NCBI RefSeq assembly: GCF_947487915.1 | Contig: NZ_CANKYH010000004.1 | Coordinates: 124,001-188,000, forward strand | Origin: an uncultured Serinicoccus sp. | GTDB lineage: Bacteria; Actinomycetota; Actinomycetes; Actinomycetales; Dermatophilaceae | Direction of reading: 5' to 3' | DNA length: 64,000 bases | Shown: piece by piece, positions 7,969 through 16,559 of the stretch | Numbering within the stretch: the stretch's first letter is position 1 | Layout of the letters: each line of letters starts with the position of its first letter | Notes under the pieces: generated by a model | Told to the model about the DNA's origin: nothing | Database searches by the model: none | The model's input: the letters and a program-made list of their open reading frames with translations, nothing else | Made by a program: the position numbers and the translations under genes

Positions 7969-8718
7969 ATGAACAAGGCAGACCTGATCGAGGCGCTCGC
8001 GCCGCGGCTGGGCGGCCGGGCGGCCGCCACGGCGGCGGTGGAGGCGCTGGTGGACGTGGTGCTGCGCGAGGTCGCCTCCGGGGGGTCGGTGGCGATCACC
8101 GGCTTCGGCACCTTCGAGCGCGTGCAGCGAGCCCCGCGGACGGGCCGCAACCCGCGCACCGGGGAGCGCGTGCCCATCGCCCGCACGACGACCCCGCGGT
8201 TCCGCCCGGGGAGCTATTTCAAGGACGTCGTCGCCGACCCCGCCGGGCTGCCTGCTGAGGGGTCTGCGGGGGTCCGTGGTGCGGTGGTCGACGGGGCGGC
8301 GAGCCGCTCGGGCGCGCCGCCCAGCGTGCGCCGCTCGGCGGGTGAGGAGGCCCGTGGCGGGCGGGCCGCCCCCGCCTCACGCGAGGGGCGGGCGTCGAAG
8401 CGGGCCGCGTCGGGCACCCCCTCCAGCGTGCGCAAGGAGACGCCCAGCGACGCCGCACCGGTCGAGTCCGAGGCCGGTCCCTCGGCTCCGGGGGGCGCCG
8501 GCCTGGTCTTCGCGGGGGGCGAGGACATCACCGCCGGCATGATCTCGGCCAAGAAGGCGCAGCTGGCCCGGGTGAAGAACGACCAGGTCATCGCGGAGTC
8601 CACGAGCTCGTCCTCGAAGAAGAAGAAGAACAAGGGCGGCAAGGGGAAGAAGAAGGGTCAGGACGGCAAGGGCAAGGGCAAGGCAACGAGCACGAACAAG
8701 GGCAAGGGCAAGGGCTGA
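7969..8718 (+). CDS. hup: HU-family nucleoid protein with long basic tail
   Basis: Residues 1-95 are a typical HU domain: MNKADLIEALAPRLGG, the FGTFERVQR beta-arm region, RNPRTGERVPI and FRPGSYFKDVV. It should bind DNA as a dimer and organise the nucleoid. The remaining ~150 residues form a low-complexity extension, Ala/Ser-rich and then strongly Lys/Gly-rich (KKKKNKGGKGKKKGQDGKGK), much longer than the classical 90-residue HU. It recalls the lysine-rich tail of mycobacterial HupB, which is known to bind DNA. A GGAGAGGG Shine-Dalgarno stretch precedes the ATG. It is monocistronic. Confidence 0.92.
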   Translation: MNKADLIEALAPRLGGRAAATAAVEALVDVVLREVASGGSVAITGFGTFERVQRAPRTGRNPRTGERVPIARTTTPRFRPGSYFKDVVADPAGLPAEGSAGVRGAVVDGAASRSGAPPSVRRSAGEEARGGRAAPASREGRASKRAASGTPSSVRKETPSDAAPVESEAGPSAPGGAGLVFAGGEDITAGMISAKKAQLARVKNDQVIAESTSSSSKKKKNKGGKGKKKGQDGKGKGKATSTNKGKGKG

Positions 8719-8745
8719 GCCGCCGGTGGGGGAGGGGCGGGGCCC

Positions 8746-8982
8746 TCAGGTGATGGTCTCGCCCTCGCCGATGCCGACGATCCACACGCGGGAGACGGTG
8801 GCGCCCGCGGTCTCGGGGTCGGCGCCCTCGGCGACCTCGATGCACACCCGCTGGCCGACCCGCAGGTGACGCAGGCCGCTCGCCTCGACGGCGGCGGCCG
8901 GGAAGGGCAGGACGCGGCCGGTGTCGAGGAGCACCTCACCCGTGCGCGCGTCGAGGTCGTAGGTGTGGACGCTGGCCTGCAT
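8746..8982 (-). CDS. Small beta-barrel (cold-shock-like) protein
   Basis: A 78-residue acidic protein, start ATG at 8982. The sequence SVHTYDLDARTGEVLLDTG, then LPFPAAAVEASGLRHLRVGQ and RVCIEV, alternates short strands in a pattern resembling cold-shock or S1-type beta-barrels. It lacks the RNP motifs of true cold-shock proteins. I recall related uncharacterised small actinobacterial proteins beside the F420 guanylyltransferase gene. Its ATG follows cofC by only 10 bp, so it is probably co-transcribed. Its function is unknown and nucleic-acid binding is inferred from fold only. Confidence 0.6.
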   Translation of the reverse strand: MQASVHTYDLDARTGEVLLDTGRVLPFPAAAVEASGLRHLRVGQRVCIEVAEGADPETAGATVSRVWIVGIGEGETIT

Positions 8983-8992
8983 GGTGCCCACC

Positions 8993-9673
8993 CTAGGCCG
9001 AGGTCGGCGGGTGCCCGGCGGCGAGGGCGGCGGACGTCCGCGGACCGAGGCCGAGGCGTATGGCGTCGCCCAGGTCCGCGGTGGTGTCGACGTCGCGGCG
9101 CAGGCGCGGGAGGTCCAGCGCCAGACGCGCGGCGGTCCTCGCGTGCCGGGCGGCGCTGCCCGCGCCGAACCGTGGCACGAGATCGGCGTCGACCGAGGTG
9201 AGCAGCACGGTGCCCGAGCCGTCGGCGTCGGGCACCACCGCGCGCGGGTGGCGTGCGCAGACGTCCAGCGCCGCCACCAGGTCCGCGGGCTGCAGGCACG
9301 GCAGGTCACCGAGCAGGACGGCGAGACCCGGCGGTCCCGTCCCGCCCACGGCTTCGCCACCGGGCGTTGCGGCGACCTGGAGGCCGGCCCGGATCGCGGC
9401 GTTCAGCCCGCCGCCGGGATCGTCGACGACCCGGGCGCCGAGCGCGGCCGCCCGCGCCGCACCGGCCTCGTCCGAGGTGACGACGACGACGTCGCCCTGG
9501 GGGAGGGCACGGCATACCGACTCCAGCGTGTCCGCGGCGATGGCGCGGGCCAACGCGACCCTGCCGACACCCTCGGGCGCCACCAGGCGGGTCTTGGCGC
9601 GCTCCGCGCGCTGGAGGGGGACCACGAGCCGCCACCGGGTCGCGGGCCGGGGGACGCGGGGGGTGGGGGTCAC
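8993..9673 (-). CDS. cofC: Phosphoenolpyruvate/2-phospholactate guanylyltransferase (F420 pathway)
   Basis: A 226-residue CofC/FbiD-like nucleotidyltransferase that activates the three-carbon precursor of coenzyme F420 with GTP. Visible features are the N-terminal VVPLQRAERAKTRL nucleotide-binding loop, GGGLNAAIRAG, LLGDLPCLQPADL with its metal-binding aspartate, and VVPDADGSGTVLL. No other F420 genes lie in the window, which is normal since fbiABC are usually elsewhere. It is divergent from plsC and followed by a small beta-barrel protein gene. Confidence 0.88.
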   Translation of the reverse strand: MTPTPRVPRPATRWRLVVPLQRAERAKTRLVAPEGVGRVALARAIAADTLESVCRALPQGDVVVVTSDEAGAARAAALGARVVDDPGGGLNAAIRAGLQVAATPGGEAVGGTGPPGLAVLLGDLPCLQPADLVAALDVCARHPRAVVPDADGSGTVLLTSVDADLVPRFGAGSAARHARTAARLALDLPRLRRDVDTTADLGDAIRLGLGPRTSAALAAGHPPTSA

Positions 9674-9710
9674 CGGTGCATCCTCGCGACGACCTGGCCC
9701 GGATGCAAAG

Positions 9711-10445
9711 ATGACCGTCGTGAGACGCCAGCCCAGCCACCACGACCTGCCCTGGTCCTACCACGCGGTCATCACCGCCGTGCGGCCGCTGCTGCAGGTC
9801 GCGACCCGTCGGGACTGGGCCGGCGGCGAGCACCTCCCGCAGCAGGGTGGCTTCATCGTGGCGGGCAACCACTACTCCGAGGTGGACCCCATCACGCTGG
9901 CCCACTACCTCGTCGACCACGGGCACCCGCCGTTCTACCTGGCCAAGTCCTCGCTCTTCGAGGTGCCGCTGCTCGGGCGCGCCCTCACCCACCTCGAGCA
10001 GGTGCCGGTCTACCGCGCGAGCTCGCGGGCCCGCGACGCGCTCGTCTCCGCCCGCGAGGCGCTCCACGACGGCCGCTGCATCGTCATCATGCCGGAGGGC
10101 ACGCTGACGCGGGACCCGGACCTGTGGCCCATGCGCGCCAAGCCGGGCGTCGGCCGCCTGGCGCTCACCTCCGGTGCCCCGGTGGTGCCGGTCGCGCAGT
10201 GGGGCGCCCAGCGGATCCTCGGTCGCTACGCCCGGCGCCCGGGCAACCTCCTGGCGCGTCCCGTGCAGCAGGTGCTCGCCGGGCCGCCGGTGGACCTCTC
10301 CGACCTGCAGGACCGCCCGGAGGACCCGCGGGCGCACACCGAGGCGACCACCCGCATCATGGCGGCGGTCACCGCGCAGCTCGCGACGCTGCGGGGCGAG
10401 CAGCCGCCGGCGCGCCCGCACGAGTACCGGGAGGAGGGCCGGTGA
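9711..10445 (+). CDS. plsC: 1-acyl-sn-glycerol-3-phosphate acyltransferase
   Basis: Transfers an acyl chain to lysophosphatidate to make phosphatidate at the inner membrane. The 244-residue protein has the acyltransferase HX4D motif in GNHYSEVDP, the LGRALTHLEQVPVYR block, IIMPEGT and APVVPVAQWGAQ. The ATG at 9711 gives the family's normal length. Its stop overlaps the GTG start of gpsA, coupling two successive glycerophosphate enzymes. It is divergent from cofC. Confidence 0.93.
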   Translation: MTVVRRQPSHHDLPWSYHAVITAVRPLLQVATRRDWAGGEHLPQQGGFIVAGNHYSEVDPITLAHYLVDHGHPPFYLAKSSLFEVPLLGRALTHLEQVPVYRASSRARDALVSAREALHDGRCIVIMPEGTLTRDPDLWPMRAKPGVGRLALTSGAPVVPVAQWGAQRILGRYARRPGNLLARPVQQVLAGPPVDLSDLQDRPEDPRAHTEATTRIMAAVTAQLATLRGEQPPARPHEYREEGR

Positions 10446-11443
10446 CGCGGGCCGCCATCTTCGGTGCCGGGAGCTGGGGCACGGCCTTCGCGCAGGTCCT
10501 CGCGGACGCCGGGGCCGAACGGGTGACCCTCTGGGCGCGGCGCCCGGATGTGGCCCGGCAGGTGCGCGAGGAGCACCGCAACCCCGACTACCTGCCGGAG
10601 GTCGAGCTCGGGCCCGTCGTCACCGCCACCGCCGACCCGCGCGAGGCGGCCGAGGGGGCCGACCTCGTCGTGCTCGCGGTGCCCAGCCAGAGCCTGCAGG
10701 ACAACCTCGACGGCTGGGGAGCCCACCTGCCGGCCGGGGCCCCCGTCGTGTCGCTCATGAAGGGCATCGAGCTCGGCACCGGGCGCCGGATGAGCGAGGT
10801 CATCGTGGCCAGCGGCATCGACGAGCGCCGCGTCGTGGTCGTCACCGGGCCCAACCTCAGCCGGGAGATCGCCGCCCGCCAGCCGGCGGCCAGCGTCGTC
10901 GCGGGGATCGACCACGGGACGGCCGACCGGGTCGCCGCCGCCGTGATGACGCCCTACTTCCGGCCCTACACCCAGACCGACGTCGTGGGTGCCGAGCTCG
11001 GCGGTGCGGTGAAGAACGTCATCGCCCTGGCCGTCGGCATGGCCGAGGGGCTCGGCTACGGCGACAACACCAAGTCCAGCCTCATCACCCGGGGGCTCGC
11101 CGAGACCGCCCGCCTGGGGCAGGCGCTGGGTGCGGACCCGGCCACCCTCATGGGTCTGGCCGGGGTCGGGGACCTCATCGCGACGTGCATGTCACCGCTC
11201 TCGCGCAACCACCGGGTGGGGGTGGCGCTCGGGCAGGGCCGCACGGTCGCGGAGATCCTCGCCGTGCCGCACCAGACGGCCGAGGGCGTGAAGTCGTGCC
11301 GCAGCGTCGTCGAGCTCGGCGCCCGGCACGGGGTGGAGATGCCGATCTGCCAAGGCGTCAGCGCCGTGGTGGACGGGTCGGTCACCCCGGAGCAGCTGAC
11401 CGGCGAGCTCATGACCCGGGCCCGCAAGCACGAGCGTCACTGA
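10442..11443 (+). CDS. gpsA: Glycerol-3-phosphate dehydrogenase [NAD(P)+]
   Basis: Reduces dihydroxyacetone phosphate to sn-glycerol-3-phosphate, the backbone for phospholipids. The 333-residue product has an N-terminal Rossmann fingerprint (IFGAGSWGTAFA), VLAVPSQ, MKGIE, the catalytic-lysine region GAELGGAVKNVIALAVGMAEG, and LAGVGDLIATC. The GTG start at 10442 overlaps the plsC stop (GTGA), so translation is coupled to the acyltransferase that uses its product's derivatives. ddl follows 55 bp later with its own TAGGCT box. Confidence 0.96.
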   Translation: MTRAAIFGAGSWGTAFAQVLADAGAERVTLWARRPDVARQVREEHRNPDYLPEVELGPVVTATADPREAAEGADLVVLAVPSQSLQDNLDGWGAHLPAGAPVVSLMKGIELGTGRRMSEVIVASGIDERRVVVVTGPNLSREIAARQPAASVVAGIDHGTADRVAAAVMTPYFRPYTQTDVVGAELGGAVKNVIALAVGMAEGLGYGDNTKSSLITRGLAETARLGQALGADPATLMGLAGVGDLIATCMSPLSRNHRVGVALGQGRTVAEILAVPHQTAEGVKSCRSVVELGARHGVEMPICQGVSAVVDGSVTPEQLTGELMTRARKHERH

Positions 11444-11498
11444 GCGGCGTGCGCGTCCTGCGCGGGCGCCCGCACCACCTTGGCTAGGCTCGACGGCG

Positions 11499-12632
<1,134 letters not shown>

Positions 12633-12634
12633 GC

Positions 12635-13108
12635 TCAGCCGTCGGCCGAGGAGCACTCCCCGAGGGTCTGCGGGACCGCCTCGGCGGCCTCCCCCAGAGG
12701 CGGCAGCAGCAGGGGGTGGCTGTCGTAGTCCGCCGGCACCAGCACCTCCAGCGCCGGCTCGCGCCCGTAGGTCGTGAACATCGTGCCGCCGTCGTCGAGC
12801 TGGGTGGCCACCCAGTCCACGCCGTTGACGTCGATGCACGGGTCGGTCGTCGGCCCGGGCGGCGTCTTGCCGCAGCGCGCGACGATGGGCGGGTCGCCCC
12901 AGGCCGCCACCCCCTCGGACTGCACCGCGGTGACCCGTGCCTCGTACGGCCCGATCGTGCTGGGCCAGTGGCGCGCCACCTCCTGGCAGGGCGCGGAGTC
13001 GGCGGCGTCGAAGGGCACCGCGCGCACCGCCTCGTCGCCGCACCCGCCCAGCACGAGCACGACGGCGGTGGCGGGCAGGACGCCCCTCAGAGCTCGACGA
13101 CCGTGCAC
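12635..13108 (-). CDS. DUF3515 family lipoprotein
   Basis: A 157-residue protein starting at GTG 13108, with a basic N-terminus, a hydrophobic segment and a lipobox LGGCG, so it is predicted to be lipid-anchored on the outer face of the membrane. The mature part has several cysteines (APCQEV, VARCG, DPCIDV, LGECS) that could form disulfides. It matches the DUF3515 family, typically sited beside thiL and ddl in actinobacteria; its function is unknown. Its start lies inside the 3' end of the upstream RAM-domain gene (22-bp overlap), implying coupling. Confidence 0.8.
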   Translation of the reverse strand: MHGRRALRGVLPATAVVLVLGGCGDEAVRAVPFDAADSAPCQEVARHWPSTIGPYEARVTAVQSEGVAAWGDPPIVARCGKTPPGPTTDPCIDVNGVDWVATQLDDGGTMFTTYGREPALEVLVPADYDSHPLLLPPLGEAAEAVPQTLGECSSADG

Positions 13109-13320
13109 GTCGTCGTGCGGGTGATGTCGGGGACCTCGAGGACGCGGGCGATCACCCCACGGCCGAGATCGGCGACGGTGGGCGCCTGCACGACGGCGAT
13201 GACGTCGTAGGGCCCGGCGACGTCCTCGGCGCTCACCACCCCCGCGAGGCCCCGGAGGGTGCGGGTGACCTGCGCGGACGCCCCGACCTGGGTCTGGACG
13301 AGCATGTATGCCTTGACCAC
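13087..13320 (-). CDS. Stand-alone Lrp/AsnC ligand-binding (RAM) domain protein
   Basis: A 77-residue protein consisting only of the RAM domain of Lrp/AsnC regulators: VKAYMLVQTQVG, TLRGLAGVVSAEDVAGPYDV, IAVVQAPTVADLG and a final TTTCTVVEL strand. There is no DNA-binding helix-turn-helix, so it probably oligomerises and binds a small ligand, perhaps modulating a full-length Lrp. The GTG start at 13320 is preceded by GGAGGAAGCC, a good ribosome-binding site. It is divergent from thiL and overlaps the DUF3515 lipoprotein gene. Confidence 0.85.
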   Translation of the reverse strand: MVKAYMLVQTQVGASAQVTRTLRGLAGVVSAEDVAGPYDVIAVVQAPTVADLGRGVIARVLEVPDITRTTTCTVVEL

Positions 13321-13367
13321 GGCTTCCTCCTGATCCGGCTCGGTGGGTGGGAGGCTACCGTGCGGGG

Positions 13368-14390
13368 GTGGACGCGAGCGAGGACGGTGGACGGGCGGGT
13401 CCCGGCGGCGGCGCGAGGACCGGGCCGGTGCTCGGGGAGGTGGGGGAGCGGGGCGTGCTCGCCGAGGTGTTCGCCGCCCTCGCCGACCAGCCGGCCGACG
13501 GCGTGCTCGTGGGGCCGGGCGACGACACGGCATACCTCCGGGCACGGCGGGGAGCGGTGCTCGTGACCACGGACACCATGGTGCTGGGCCACGACTGGCG
13601 CGACGACTGGTCGACGCCGCAGGACGTGGGGGTCAAGGCCACCACCCAGAACCTCGCCGACATCGCCTCGATGGGGGGAGCGGGCACCGGACTGCTCGTC
13701 ACCCTCGCGGCGCACCCGCGGCTGCCCCTGGCCTGGGCGCGCGGCCTCGCGGAGGGTATGGCGTGGGCGTCGCGACGCAGCGGCGTCCCGGTCGTCGGGG
13801 GCGACCTCAGCGCGGCACCGGACGGCGTGGTGATGCTCGGCGTCACCGCGCTGGGCGAGCTGCCGGAAGGGGTGGAGCACCCGGTCCTGCGCGACGGCGC
13901 CCGTCCGGGCGACGTGCTCGCCGTCTCCGGGCCGCTGGGCCGCTCGGGGGCCGGGCTCGCGCAGCTGCTCGAGGGACGGTCGGAGGGGCCGTGGGTGGAC
14001 TACCACCGGCGTCCCTGGACCGACCTGGGCCAAGGCCCGCGGGCCGCGCTCGCGGGGGCCTCGTCGATGATCGACGTGTCCGACGGGCTGGTCCGCGACG
14101 CCGACCGGGTGGCCCGCGCCAGCGACGTGCGGATCGACCTGCGGCCCGGGGCGGTGGACGTCCTCGCCGCCGCCCTCCACGGGGTGCCCGCCGAGGCCGC
14201 TCGCCGGGCGGTGCTCGGGGGCGGGGAGGAGCACGTGCTGCTGGCCACCTTCGCGCCCGACGCCGCGCCGCCCGGGTGGGTGCTCCTCGGTGACGTGGCG
14301 GCGTGCGGCCGGGGCGAGACTGCCGGGGTGTGGCTCGGTCCGGACCGCCTCGACCCGGCCCGGGGGGGCTGGGACCACTACGGCGGGTGA
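13368..14390 (+). CDS. thiL: Thiamine-monophosphate kinase
   Basis: Phosphorylates thiamine monophosphate to the active cofactor thiamine diphosphate. The 340-residue protein (PurM/ThiL fold) shows VLGEVGERG, VGPGDDTAYL with metal-binding aspartates, TTDTMVLGHDWR, KATTQNLADIASMGG, GGDLSAAPDG and SSMIDVSDGLVRD. The GTG at 13368 is favoured over an ATG 21 bp upstream because TACCGT lies 6 bp before it, matching the leaderless pattern of other genes here. No TPP riboswitch is visible. It is convergent with rpmB across a strong hairpin. Confidence 0.94.
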   Translation: MDASEDGGRAGPGGGARTGPVLGEVGERGVLAEVFAALADQPADGVLVGPGDDTAYLRARRGAVLVTTDTMVLGHDWRDDWSTPQDVGVKATTQNLADIASMGGAGTGLLVTLAAHPRLPLAWARGLAEGMAWASRRSGVPVVGGDLSAAPDGVVMLGVTALGELPEGVEHPVLRDGARPGDVLAVSGPLGRSGAGLAQLLEGRSEGPWVDYHRRPWTDLGQGPRAALAGASSMIDVSDGLVRDADRVARASDVRIDLRPGAVDVLAAALHGVPAEAARRAVLGGGEEHVLLATFAPDAAPPGWVLLGDVAACGRGETAGVWLGPDRLDPARGGWDHYGG

Positions 14391-14410
14391 GGCGGGCGAG
14401 GGGAACGACG

Positions 14411-14444
14411 GAGCCGGCGGCACCCTGGTGGGTACCGCCGGCTC
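14411..14444. terminator. Bidirectional terminator between thiL and rpmB
   Basis: GAGCCGGCGGCACC (14411-14424) pairs with GGTACCGCCGGCTC (14431-14444) with a single mismatch, between convergent genes. Confidence 0.85.
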
Positions 14445-14465
14445 ACGGGCCTGCTGAGGGGGAGG

Positions 14466-14651
14466 TCAGCGGGTGACCTTGCCCGCCTTCAGGCAGGAGG
14501 TGCAGACGTTGAGTCGCTTCGAGGTGCCGCCGATGGTGGTGCGCACGCGCTGGATGTTGGGGTTCCAACGGCGCTTCGTGCGGCGGTGCGAGTGCGAGAT
14601 GCTGTGACCGAAGCTCGGTCCCTTGGCGCAGACGTCGCAAGTGGCAGCCAC
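14466..14651 (-). CDS. rpmB: 50S ribosomal protein L28
   Basis: A 61-residue ribosomal protein: [33 protein letters not shown] and CTSCLKAGK. The paired CxxC motifs make this the zinc-binding paralogue type. The GTG start at 14651 has an AGGAG ribosome-binding site. It is divergent from the DAK2-domain gene, as in most actinobacteria. Confidence 0.97.
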   Translation of the reverse strand: MAATCDVCAKGPSFGHSISHSHRRTKRRWNPNIQRVRTTIGGTSKRLNVCTSCLKAGKVTR

Positions 14652-14760
14652 GGTGTACTCCTGAAGGTCGTCCGGTGAGAGGTCGAGAGCCCGCGGCGCC
14701 GGAGCGCGCAGGCAACCGAACCAGCGTACCGGACGCTGCTCGGGGCGCCCAAATCATCCC

Positions 14761-14848
14761 TCCGGTGCAGTCCTCCTGCGCGTCCGGTGCTGCACGACCG
14801 CGCGCCGGGTGCGGTCCCTGGGCGCGTCCGGTGCGGGGCTGCGGGGGT
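14761..14848. repeat. 22-bp tandem repeat, four units
   Basis: Units begin at 14761, 14783, 14805 and 14827. Units 1, 2 and 4 start with TCCGGTGC (unit 3 has CCGGGTGC), and the first three end in GCGCG. They lie in the 225-bp gap between the divergent rpmB and DAK2-domain genes. The same period and core recur at 29079-29144. Confidence 0.8.
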
Positions 14849-14876
14849 GGTCGGGGGCGGGCACTAGGTTGGGGGC

Positions 14877-16559
14877 GTGCCCGGACCAGCCCTCGACCTC
14901 GCGACCGCCCGCCGGTGGGCGATGACGGCGCGGCTGTCCCTCGCCGCGGCGCGCGAGCAGGTCGACGCGCTCAACGTCTTCCCGGTGGCCGACGGTGACA
15001 CCGGCACCAACATGTTCCTCACCCTCGACGGGGCCCTGGAGCACGTCCGGGTGCAGGTCGAGCTCGGTGAGGACACCGGGGGGCTGCGGGACGGGCTGCA
15101 CCTCATCGCCCGCGGGATGCTGCTGGCCGCCCGCGGCAACTCGGGGGTCATCCTGGCCCAGCTCGCCCGGGGGCTGGCGGACGCCGTCGGCCCCGACGTC
15201 GAGGCGGTCGGCCCCGAGGAGGTCGCCGCGGCCTTCGAGCAGGCGGCACGCAGCGCCTGGGACGCCTTGGCGACACCGGTGGAGGGGACCATCCTCACCG
15301 TCGCCAGGGCCGCCGCCCAGGGCGCGAGAGGGTCCGTGCAGGCGGGGGAGGGCGACGTCGCCGAGGTGGTCGCGGCCGCCCTGAGCGAGGCCCAGGACGC
15401 GCTCGCCCGCACCCCCGAGCAGCTCGCCGAGCTGCGCGACGCCGGGGTCGTGGACGCGGGTGGGGCGGGGCTGGTGCTGGTCGTGGAGGCGCTGCACACC
15501 GTGCTGCTCGACCTGCCGGCCGGCTCCGAGGGCGAGGTGCCCGGCTGGTGGTCGACCGGCACCGGGCAGCCCGCGCGCACCGGGTCGGCGGAGGCCGGCG
15601 GGACCGTCGAGGTCATGTTCCTGCTGACCGGCAGCGACCCCGAGCGCGCCGCGCGGCTGCGCTCCCACCTCACGCACGTGGGCGACTCCGTGGCCGTGGC
15701 CGGCGGGCCGCACGACTACCAGGTGCACGTCCACCTCGACGACCCCTCGGCCGCGCTCGAGGCCGGGGGGCTGGCCGGTGTCGTGAGCGATGTGCGGCAC
15801 ACCTCCCTCACCGGGGACGCGGCAGCCCACGGCGCGGGGGGCGACCACCGCTGCGGCGGCCCCTCCGGCGGCGGCTCGGCCGGTCTGCCCACCGGCCTCC
15901 AGGTGGTCAGCTGCGTGCTCGGTGACGGCGTGGCCGGGCTCATGGGCTCGGCCGGCGCGGTCCTCGTGCCCAGCGGGCCACGGCGTCGCGCGTCGGCAGG
16001 CCAGCTCCTCGCCGCGATCCGCGCCTGCGAGTCCGAGGGGGTGCTGGTGCTCCCCAACGACGAGGACATGGTCATGGTGGCGCGGGCCGCGGCCGCGGAG
16101 GCGCGGCGCGAGGGCCTGGTGGTCGAGGTGGTGCCCACCCGCTCGCTGCCCGAGGGACTGGCCGCCCTGGCCGTCCTGGACCCGGACGGGCGCCTCGACA
16201 GTGCTGCACGCGCGATGCGGGAGGCCGCCGGTGGGGTGCACGGGGGCGCGTTGACCCGGGCCGACCGCGGCGCCGAGACCCCCGTCGGTCCGTGCCGCCC
16301 CGGCCAGTGGCTCGGGATCGTCGACCACGCCATCGTCGCCGTCGAGGACGCCCTGGCGCCGGCCACCGAGGCGGTGCTGGAGACCCTCTGGCACCCCGGT
16401 GTCGAGCTGGTCACCGTCCTGCTCGGCGAGGGAGGCGACGCGCAGGTGCGCGCCGAGGTCGAGCGGCAGCTGACCGGGCGCGCGGCCGGCACCGAGGTCG
16501 AGCTCTCCGTCCTGGACGGGGGCCAACCGACCTACGCCGTGCTCATCGGGGTCGAGTGA
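14877..16559 (+). CDS. DAK2 domain-containing protein (YloV/FakA-like)
   Basis: A 560-residue protein. Residues 1-210 form a DhaL/DAK2 kinase-like domain with NVFPVADGDTGTNMFLTL (three metal-binding aspartates), ARGNSGVILAQLARG and DAGVVDAGGAGLVLVVEAL. The C-terminal part resembles the DegV-like region of YloV/FakA fatty-acid kinase components, so a role in phosphorylating exogenous fatty acids or a related small molecule is possible. The exact substrate is not known in actinobacteria. The GTG start lies 6 bp after TAGGTT. Its stop overlaps the recG start (TGATG). Confidence 0.88.
   Translation: MPGPALDLATARRWAMTARLSLAAAREQVDALNVFPVADGDTGTNMFLTLDGALEHVRVQVELGEDTGGLRDGLHLIARGMLLAARGNSGVILAQLARGLADAVGPDVEAVGPEEVAAAFEQAARSAWDALATPVEGTILTVARAAAQGARGSVQAGEGDVAEVVAAALSEAQDALARTPEQLAELRDAGVVDAGGAGLVLVVEALHTVLLDLPAGSEGEVPGWWSTGTGQPARTGSAEAGGTVEVMFLLTGSDPERAARLRSHLTHVGDSVAVAGGPHDYQVHVHLDDPSAALEAGGLAGVVSDVRHTSLTGDAAAHGAGGDHRCGGPSGGGSAGLPTGLQVVSCVLGDGVAGLMGSAGAVLVPSGPRRRASAGQLLAAIRACESEGVLVLPNDEDMVMVARAAAAEARREGLVVEVVPTRSLPEGLAALAVLDPDGRLDSAARAMREAAGGVHGGALTRADRGAETPVGPCRPGQWLGIVDHAIVAVEDALAPATEAVLETLWHPGVELVTVLLGEGGDAQVRAEVERQLTGRAAGTEVELSVLDGGQPTYAVLIGVE

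Noticed and set aside
13321..13367. TPP riboswitch before thiL
   Set aside because: Only 47 bp separate thiL from its divergent neighbour and the start appears leaderless; no THI-box sequence is present.
14761..14848. Regularly spaced repeats as a CRISPR array
   Set aside because: The conserved part is only 8-13 bp in a 22-bp period, with no unique spacers of standard length and no cas genes nearby.
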